Positions 19,101-23,741 of a DNA stretch of 23,741 bases are shown here, one piece after another (position 1 is the stretch's first letter; every line of letters starts with the position of its first letter). The DNA comes from Pinguiococcus pyrenoidosus. Lineage: Eukaryota > Sar > Pinguiophyceae > Pinguiochrysidales > Pinguiochrysidaceae. The position numbers were made by a program, and so were the translations under genes. Under the pieces are notes generated by a model that worked only from the letters and a program-made list of their open reading frames with translations, had not been told where the DNA came from and ran no database searches. The stretch lies in the NCBI GenBank assembly GCA_019677205.1, contig JAAMXY010001665.1, positions 1-23,741 of the forward strand, read 5' to 3'.

Positions 19101-22100
19101 CGAGGAACGGGTAGGCCTCGTCGCTGGGGATGAAACCTTCCATCAGACCGATGCTGCCGTTGACGGTATCAGCGAAGGTGCACGTTTGCGTCGTACGATG
19201 TCCGCGATCGAACCAGAAGTCCCGGCCGCCACTACACGGCGATCGCGAGCACAGCTGGACGGCGCCAAGGCCGAGATCGTTCAGAGGCTCGTCGCCGGTA
19301 CACTTCCAGAGGCGGTACACCGACGCCAGCACTGCCATCTGTGCGGTACAGTTGCAGTCGCGGCGGCGGATGGCGTCCGCGACATGGCGCCACTTGTGGT
19401 CCCTGCCGCAGTCGGTGGCTCTCTCGATGGCCAGCTGGACTACCGACGGCCGCGCCGGCTCGTTGAGTCCAGTGACGCTGGAGTCGTTGACGTACGGCAG
19501 AGAGTTGTAGAAGGTGTCTCCGAAGCGCGGCGTTCGCAGGAACGTCTCGTGCGGATTCAGCGGCAGGACACTCTCGGGCAGCCAGCGCGTACGGGAGCGA
19601 CCTCGCAGCTCCTCGTCCTTGGCGTAGAGGCAGCGCTGGTCATGCTCCGACATGATGCGCACGTCGTCATCGTCAAGATACACCACGTGGCGCCGCTGCA
19701 TGAACGGGTCGGCGTCTTCTACACTTAGCCGACGATTCACGGCATCATCGGCGAGAGCCCCGAGCGTCGCGGAGCCCGTGCCCGTGGGGCAAAAGAAGCC
19801 GGCCTTGCACACGTTCCGTCGGGACTGGCCTCCACCTGTGCCATCCGGGCACACGTAGGTCGCCGGGCAGAGCCTGGCGTACTGCCCCGCCGGCGCCTCG
19901 AGGTTCGGATCCGGCGTGGTGCCGAACCGGCAGTAGTACCCCTCCCGGCACGGATGCGCCAAGCTGAGCGCCACCGTGGTCTCCTCGTCGCAGATGTACC
20001 CTTCCGGACACGGATCCGCCTCGCTGGGCAGAGTATCGTGGCTGATGATGTCGGCCTCGCATGTGCCCGGGTTCCATTGCTCCGCGCCAGTACTCAAGCT
20101 GCGCTGCACGCCCGTGAAGTCCAGCGACGCCACGGTGTAGAAGACGTCGTCGCTCGTTGCGTCAGCCAGTGGCAGCGACGCATTGTAGAGATGGAACCCT
20201 GGGGTGCAGTTGAAGGCCGGGTCGAAGATGCGCGCCTGCGGCAAGTCGATGGCCAGGTTTCCTTTTCCGAAGAAGCCTTCGTACTGGCTGCTGCCGTAGC
20301 CCTGGTGCGGCGTGCCGGTCTGGATGTCATACTGTGGGCCGTAGTAGTCCCGGACGCGCTGAAACAGTGCCGTTCCGCGACGTTGTAGGTTGCGATAGCA
20401 CTGTGGCGTCTGAAAGTACTTGAAGCTGTCCTTGGTCGATGGCCGAAGCTGCGTCCCTCGACCCAGGACGTCGATAAACGGCGGCACCAGCTCTCCGAAG
20501 AAGAAGATCTGGTCGTCCGGGTCCATCTCGTTCTCGGCATAGCCCGGATTCATGCGGAGGCACTCGAGCAAGGTGAAGGCCGGCGGCGTGTTGAACTCGG
20601 GGAAGCGGAAGGCCTCGACGACGACGCCGTCGAGGTTCACCACCGGCTCGAAGGGCGTCGGTAGGTCCTCCACATGACCCAGCTGCGTCATGCCTTCCAC
20701 GTTGCACACCACGCCTGGAGGGCAGCGGAGGCACTCTCCGCGATCGCGCAGTTCCCAGTTCTTGCTCCACCGGCCCTGCGGACAGTTGGCGCAGGGAAGC
20801 CCGTGGTCTTCCACGGTGGTGCGGTAGGTGCCCGGCGCACAAACATCCGGCACCGACATGCCGTCCTCCTCGCATCGGGTACCCGGCGGACACGGGTAGC
20901 ACGTGGCCAGCTCCACGGTGGGCGCGTAGGTGCCTGGGAGACACTCGGCCGGCTGGACGGTGCCTTCGAGAGCGGCGTGGAAACCTTTGGGAGAGGGTAC
21001 CGGAACCGCGGTGCCTTCGGGGCAGTAGAAGCCCCGGGGGCACAGGCCGCTCCCCTTCGGAGAGGGCGACGCCAACTCGCAGTAGAAGCCCTCTGTGCAC
21101 GGCTGCGCGAAGCGGAAGTTGCCCTTGCGCACCACGTCGCTGGCCACACCCGAGAGGCAGTAGCTGCCGGGCTGGCACGGATACGGTCTCAGCGTGGTAT
21201 CATTCCGAAACGGATCCGCCGTCGCGGTGCCATTGGGGCAGTAGAAGCCCGCGGGACACAGATGGTTCGGCGATGCCAGGCCGACGCGAGAGCAAACGTA
21301 GCCGCCGGGGCAAGTGGCCGGGTCGACGCGGCCGAAGCCAGGACAGATGGTCCCTCTGGGGCAGGAGGTGCAGCTGGTCTGCGCCAACATGCCGTTGAAG
21401 GTCCCTGGCCGACACGGCATCGGCTCGCGATGACCCCAGGACGGGCACATCGTGCCCACCGGGCAAGGGAGACGCTGGGCAAAGGGGCAGTAGAAGCCCG
21501 GCTGGCAAAACCCACTGCCTTGCGGCGCATCGCTGGCCTCGGGGCAATACATGCTCTCGAAGCATGGCTGCGGCGTCGTGAAGTTCTTCAGCGCCGCCTG
21601 GGCGCCCGAAACGCCCGGGTGGCAATAGTGGCCTTCTGGACACGGCACTGGGCGCCGTAGGGCGTAGCTGTCGTAGTCAAAGGCATAGTCGGTGACCTGG
21701 ACGTCTTCGGCGTCGTGAAGCCGGAGGCACGCGTCGTCGAGGCAGAACCGACCGCGGATGGGCGTGAAGGCGACGTCGCTGGCCAGCGGTAGCAGATGCA
21801 GCTCTTGCCAGAAGCGCGCAGGTAAGGGAGACACCTGAAGTCCAAAGTCTTCCGTCGCGTTGGACCAGCAACCCGTGCGTCGACTTCCCAAGATCAGCTC
21901 CAAGCCGGCGGCCACGCGGCCGCTTCTCAGCGTGGTGGACATCTCGGCAAGGTTGGGCGTCGGGAACAGCTCGGAGGACGCCTGCGGGTGGCCGCATGTG
22001 GTGCTGCTGGTAGCGGTGCCTTCCAGGCAAAAGTGTCCCGGTGGACATGGCTGCTCCGCCCTCTCGATGCCGGGGACGTCGCACACGAAGCCGCCCGGAC

Positions 22101-23741
22101 ACACGCGCGGCGTGTGCAGACCCCTCTCGGGACACATGAAGCCCAGGGGGCAGCGCAGACACACGTCGCGCCCGGTGTTGGGCTGATACGTCCCTCTTGG
22201 GCAAAGCGTGAAGTTGCGGTTCCCGCTCCCCGGACAGTAGGCGCCCCGAGGGCATGCCAAGGCGCCGGAGCCTGACAATTCGGCGTTGGGGCAGTACGAC
22301 CCCGGTGGGCACGGCGGCTCAAACGACAGCGTGACGCCAGAAACCGTGTAGTCGACGCCGTTCATGGACACCTCCACAAATTGCACTCGGTCGGTAGCAG
22401 CGTCCGGTCCCGCGGGTACATCGGCGAGGTGCTGCGTGTCCCGGCGTCGATGGTCATCAAGGTTGGCGCCATCAAACTCCTCCGGGAACGAAACGCGCCG
22501 GTCGCTGGGAGACTGGCAAAGCAAGAGATTCCGACTCAGGAAGATCGCCGCCGCGACGCGGTGGCCCACGCGGCATCGAAGCGTCGTGGTGTTGACGAAA
22601 TGATCGCCTTGGACAAAGACGGGGAACTCGCCGCTGGCGTCGAGAGCTGGCGCCACTCCTGGCGTCACGCCGCTCACGCGGGCGTCTTGATGGTAGTAGT
22701 ACGTCAAGCCGCTCCTGGTGTAGTCCTGGCGGTTGTTGCTGATCTCCACGGACACCAGGCGTCCCAGGTACAATGGATAGTAATGCGCCGTTGGGAACAA
22801 CCTTCGAGACCCATGAATGGGATCGGGATGGACGTTGTAAAGCTCCGACAGCGACGTCCAGACCAGACCCGACTCCGCCGACTGCAGTGCCGGGGGCGTG
22901 CACCAAACCTCCGAGCTGGTCTGGAGCAAAGCGGGAGTCAGGGTCCTTCCGAAGCGGCACGTGAGGAGAGAGCTGTTCACAAAGCCGTCGCCGTATATTC
23001 GCACGGGGCTGCCAAGTCCGCTCACTGGGCCCAAGACGGGCGTGAGTCGGGCCAGCTGGAGATCCTGGTAGAAGTAGAACTTCACGCCAGCGCTAGAAAA
23101 GTCCTGTGCGTTCGTGCTCACTTCAAGCGGGAAGAAGCCTGGTAGATGTCTTGGCGCGAAGCATTGAATCGACGCCTCGTCTAGAAACGTCCCGACCACC
23201 ACCACGCCGCCAAAGCTGCAGCGCAAATCCGGGTGATCGATGAAAGGCCCGCCGTGCACCACGACGCTGAAGTTCCCAGAGGACGGTCCCAGTGGCGGGT
23301 CGAAGCGAGAGACTACCAACTCGGGATAGTACGTGAAGGTCTCGGTGGTGGGCGACACGTTTGCATAGGTGGACCGTCCATTGTTGCTGACACCGACCTG
23401 CAAGCTTCCTGGGAACATCGCCGGAGGTGAAATGCAGACAATGGCGGTGTCGTTGAGGAAGGCCGCGGTTGGCGTCGTCATGTGACCTTCGTCGCCAAAG
23501 TGGCAGGTCAACAACGGAGTGTTCCTGAAGTTGCGCCCAGTCACGAGGACCTCTGTACCGCCGTAGACAGGTCCATGGCTTGGATAGATGGAACTCGTCG
23601 CGACTACGGCGAGGTAGTGGAACAATTGGCCGGACACCGTGAAGTCCTGGCCGTTGAACGAAACCTCGACGGCCACGTCGCCGCCGTGCTCAGTGCTGGT
23701 CCCTTGCCTCAAGGCGTCCACGCTCACATTCGCCCGGGTCC
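13153..23741 (-). CDS. Giant IPT/TIG and GCC2/GCC3-repeat multi-pass membrane protein, N-terminus missing
   Basis: One uninterrupted frame of 3,528 codons runs from the right edge to a TGA at 13153-13155; codons upstream of the GTG at 23727 are also open, so the 5' end lies outside. Using that GTG as residue 1: IPT/TIG domains to about 471; cysteine-rich GCC2/GCC3-like repeats from 473 to about 1010 and again at about 1240-1325; a large ectodomain with many NxS/T sites and scattered Cys pairs to about 2350; about ten hydrophobic segments between about 2356 and 2885; and a cytosolic tail of about 640 residues with acidic stretches, a CxxC pair (3062 and 3126), four W-L-x-x-A motifs and a coiled coil (about 3350-3480). 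Surface receptor, adhesin or channel-like role is plausible, and a flagellar-membrane location is possible, but no enzyme or known channel domain is recognised. Confidence 0.85.
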   Translation of the reverse strand, partial: TRANVSVDALRQGTSTEHGGDVAVEVSFNGQDFTVSGQLFHYLAVVATSSIYPSHGPVYGGTEVLVTGRNFRNTPLLTCHFGDEGHMTTPTAAFLNDTAIVCISPPAMFPGSLQVGVSNNGRSTYANVSPTTETFTYYPELVVSRFDPPLGPSSGNFSVVVHGGPFIDHPDLRCSFGGVVVVGTFLDEASIQCFAPRHLPGFFPLEVSTNAQDFSSAGVKFYFYQDLQLARLTPVLGPVSGLGSPVRIYGDGFVNSSLLTCRFGRTLTPALLQTSSEVWCTPPALQSAESGLVWTSLSELYNVHPDPIHGSRRLFPTAHYYPLYLGRLVSVEISNNRQDYTRSGLTYYYHQDARVSGVTPGVAPALDASGEFPVFVQGDHFVNTTTLRCRVGHRVAAAIFLSRNLLLCQSPSDRRVSFPEEFDGANLDDHRRRDTQHLADVPAGPDAATDRVQFVEVSMNGVDYTVSGVTLSFEPPCPPGSYCPNAELSGSGALACPRGAYCPGSGNRNFTLCPRGTYQPNTGRDVCLRCPLGFMCPERGLHTPRVCPGGFVCDVPGIERAEQPCPPGHFCLEGTATSSTTCGHPQASSELFPTPNLAEMSTTLRSGRVAAGLELILGSRRTGCWSNATEDFGLQVSPLPARFWQELHLLPLASDVAFTPIRGRFCLDDACLRLHDAEDVQVTDYAFDYDSYALRRPVPCPEGHYCHPGVSGAQAALKNFTTPQPCFESMYCPEASDAPQGSGFCQPGFYCPFAQRLPCPVGTMCPSWGHREPMPCRPGTFNGMLAQTSCTSCPRGTICPGFGRVDPATCPGGYVCSRVGLASPNHLCPAGFYCPNGTATADPFRNDTTLRPYPCQPGSYCLSGVASDVVRKGNFRFAQPCTEGFYCELASPSPKGSGLCPRGFYCPEGTAVPVPSPKGFHAALEGTVQPAECLPGTYAPTVELATCYPCPPGTRCEEDGMSVPDVCAPGTYRTTVEDHGLPCANCPQGRWSKNWELRDRGECLRCPPGVVCNVEGMTQLGHVEDLPTPFEPVVNLDGVVVEAFRFPEFNTPPAFTLLECLRMNPGYAENEMDPDDQIFFFGELVPPFIDVLGRGTQLRPSTKDSFKYFQTPQCYRNLQRRGTALFQRVRDYYGPQYDIQTGTPHQGYGSSQYEGFFGKGNLAIDLPQARIFDPAFNCTPGFHLYNASLPLADATSDDVFYTVASLDFTGVQRSLSTGAEQWNPGTCEADIISHDTLPSEADPCPEGYICDEETTVALSLAHPCREGYYCRFGTTPDPNLEAPAGQYARLCPATYVCPDGTGGGQSRRNVCKAGFFCPTGTGSATLGALADDAVNRRLSVEDADPFMQRRHVVYLDDDDVRIMSEHDQRCLYAKDEELRGRSRTRWLPESVLPLNPHETFLRTPRFGDTFYNSLPYVNDSSVTGLNEPARPSVVQLAIERATDCGRDHKWRHVADAIRRRDCNCTAQMAVLASVYRLWKCTGDEPLNDLGLGAVQLCSRSPCSGGRDFWFDRGHRTTQTCTFADTVNGSIGLMEGFIPSDEAYPFLGNSSLGVLNVSAGLAMRLTWTDTRRFDRYAGLKSRVEAEILAQEEQQQRGERATLDPFTHDLAVAVRAIEEYGEVLETLVTFVDDPSGVPTPRNPFVPLADEVSVRHLGVLKPERLDLCDCQHALRCPNGTSSMAGSESVADCTNTGEDVLRRMNPIPEWHQNHSHVQDYWRFTDLGGGPNFPIGSLKLDALEVAVVTMDLNELLYNLTYNDHFRLAVYEDCTPCPARYICDEAASTCSSPSPEGQNEHFQQCLRRERTRTCYTSNGTFVDCGAGADEVVGEFGLPDLRYCRDEMNYFCEDKTWPQWTWIMLFDGDGNALSGEAQERSSFTTSSDTVVSRTPSCCSCQPRILPSYFGDASTTDDGFPDNKHTTVQLQLLSLRDDLRVTVALELLHGSYIHEFEEGLLDIGELHVHVPQRAKLNSRGKHSFFAVLEESDLELQRIEQPLNLPTRLQFSGDAITVERVFENSLLLGRPSDVRVADPEYLGVEGKRNRRLQALAQEAGVNDTDLVRGNKDASFGGRGEVFPAPVADDIDLVREQLLWWEQGDDVENQFLGLPYLPFFSNCRGYDSHISVAKLFEAHPDCRHVELQKTREVRQYPWDQRLTPQSDSCEQSNADRRDDPSIRDRRSRRGIEIQCLFEEQIELSGNSARWFEAPVGTTLFHFTKFSFPAKSFVERLGADGSVAQRWGRSTDLDAIRDSFLMIPVSVMENPVNGIGGEYYLIPKRVVLFVAYYQRSRTEKSIVEASLTYYDHCATVPPEEFGGNAKRLDTLRRRFGAEPCAVDFTGAIKDPSYTLEFHYVAYSWFELLNAFEFDTFVYMLFFTLVGVFTVFEGAVLWAMLRLLTRLKNVPVFHFGQLLKIISEGPLTGVALGTFPYFVACILILAMFNHPDHQFPSVSSGDPDNPSKINFEDVPGSFLYTLALTEETIEVFRVGRMGASFVIVGMYTMLVGVNLLIPRWQDAKLDGADNANTRDAAKKEVVYEDDEEELAPPSSVWKPYTWKRAHLLLYAMALQFALLVVWEFSYSAEFEANVIQYQIGFKIAAILVDVFMEEALREYLLSASLVVVIESTEMLITLGATDFSDFVASYLLELTMMIIERVYLDPILKRLQALWPKYKMLMKRRLRGRKRLTREQKAEEELEWRRINEDIELSNEGVEPLLDSYYVYSNEATTLVLSPLISAFLLTFNDATRIPDNYGIRENEIFFYTLFALYMVPYSLVMDVFLLNAQELAHGWRVYDYVSYQRYRFSVREYRWILSCPVVDESISEPLQTLDLMCFSSQYYFLNALMAMGMMSFMFGITIFLRTETSVEMYNPFSDPLLGLLVLLVFVLGDVLAFVLKRLANVKVKKLGWRGLWMTKQLEGTVDDEIAAKLAIGEGRQADLEQERLELQALNSERFRHRFLDRNRPWILQHLVELLTPRSLESIGPDGRPVVEYVRDVYAELLNMGEGARRPGDREDISSDDDDEADAVRRGWSQKPVTGAAAEIARWWLYKARKRSVFGKLVMGIIGKAKEDYCMICQRTEDMGVSLYVALANEHAAADPRALDALISEFEQTYGFEETDTNQWKAFFRARAKYITRCNKCVDRLEQESLARAAEALKRAARTTRAADVSSDDSEGDGGAEVAFDPIVVSRTSNEGRMLAKWLGAARRRLGGTFPRPEAHASMERYAQRMRERKMRRGRRAIAAAEAEQATTTTAQASWDLQTNAATRALAQRWLRSARDALAMRFATKGEDLRADVAATLGKMPEEDDWYFSAELRLEGRDIQTRGAEIRNMRRTIEADALVKISKFVADFKAFAEGREEVIRVDRERFEDRVAELNTNVLVKMELRARELERLKNDLRERQEAEERQTREERGAISTEMREQHKKSLAAIDSQLREESAAAEAARAKEEKEMRTIFDQKELLQKQDVVDRRILMQNAVQRVKKDAADRTGADEKEWQGRAAKWLATAKRKVELKADEDAKAMASRKLRSRRVLG
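15070..16665 (-). other. Membrane domain of the giant protein
   Basis: About ten hydrophobic stretches long enough to span a membrane are encoded here, for example TFVYMLFFTLVGVFTVFEGA, GVALGTFPYFVACILILAMF, SFVIVGMYTMLVGVNLLI, LLLYAMALQFALLVVW, FFYTLFALYMVPYSLVMDVF, FLNALMAMGMMSFMFGITIF and LLGLLVLLVFVLGDVLAFVL. An extracellular N-terminus and a cytosolic tail need an odd number of spans, so one of the weaker segments (about 15535-15990) is miscounted or the topology differs. No ion-channel pore signature is seen. Confidence 0.75.
19750..22311 (-). repeat. GCC2/GCC3 (ephrin-receptor-like) cysteine-rich repeats in the giant protein
   Basis: Dozens of CPxGxYC, CPxGTxCP and CxPGTY phrases occur (CPPGSYCPN, CPRGAYCPG, CPEGHYCHPG, CPRGFYCPEG, CPPGTRCEED, CREGYYCRFG). 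They are dense from about 20690 to 22311 and return at about 19750-20015 after a less Cys-rich insert. The spacing is typical of GCC2/GCC3 domains, which form disulphide-linked extracellular rods. Confidence 0.85.
22315..23741 (-). repeat. IPT/TIG domain array in the giant protein
   Basis: At least four full IPT/TIG-like units (about residues 40-137, 138-223, 224-348, 349-471) and the end of a fifth are present. Each opens with a phrase such as IYPSHGPVYGGTEVLVTG or RFDPPLGPSSGNFSVVVHG, has a central TCHFG/RCSFG/TCRFG/RCRVG strand, and closes with VEVSFNGQDFTVSG-like text followed by aromatic residues. These are immunoglobulin-like folds found in cell-surface receptors. Confidence 0.8.

Noticed and set aside
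23725-23727. GTG as the start codon of the giant protein
   Set aside because: The frame is open to the window edge and begins inside an IPT domain, so the true N-terminus is outside the window.

Overview
This is a gene-dense piece of a GC-rich eukaryotic nuclear genome. The evidence is short GT-AG introns (eleven recognised, 65 to 124 nt), genes for RNA polymerase I, a 20S proteasome alpha subunit and a ciliary tubulin-modifying enzyme, and no operon-style packing. Several short genes start with an ER-type signal peptide. In the PRPP synthetase the signal peptide is followed by Phe at the predicted +1 position (VHA|FRAP), the mark of import into a complex plastid of red-algal origin. I infer a flagellated alga with a secondary red plastid, such as a heterokont (stramenopile), but a haptophyte or cryptophyte cannot be excluded from one window.

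Layout, left to right: (1) 5' end of a secreted or organelle-targeted small heat-shock protein, minus strand, running off the left edge. (2) A two-exon LOG-family phosphoribohydrolase, plus strand, with a C-terminal membrane anchor; an 11-bp minisatellite and an (ATGCAG)n array fill the gap after it. (3) RNA polymerase I second-largest subunit RPA2, minus strand, intronless. (4) A small two-exon protein with a mitochondrial-type presequence, plus strand. (5) A five-exon PRPP synthetase with plastid-type leader, plus strand. (6) A five-exon proteasome alpha-5 subunit, minus strand. (7) A signal-peptide protein of unknown function, plus strand. (8) A two-exon tubulin polyglutamylase TTLL1, minus strand. 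(9) The 3' part (over 3,500 codons, without a visible intron) of a giant membrane protein, minus strand, running off the right edge.

Genes mostly alternate strands, giving three compact divergent promoter regions (615-1148, 5796-6553, 10319-10636) and short convergent 3' junctions (133 to 280 bp). Most genes are unrelated housekeeping functions. The one possible functional neighbourhood is TTLL1 beside the giant IPT/GCC2-GCC3/multi-pass protein, which could both belong to the flagellum; this is inference. The giant protein is the least understood item. It has an extracellular IPT/TIG and cysteine-rich repeat array, about ten membrane segments, and a cytosolic tail with a paired CxxC motif, a coiled coil and four copies of a short W-L-x-x-A-[RK] motif that I cannot assign to a known family. 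Small-gene exon structures were worked out by hand from reading frame, splice sites and family conservation, and need transcript support.
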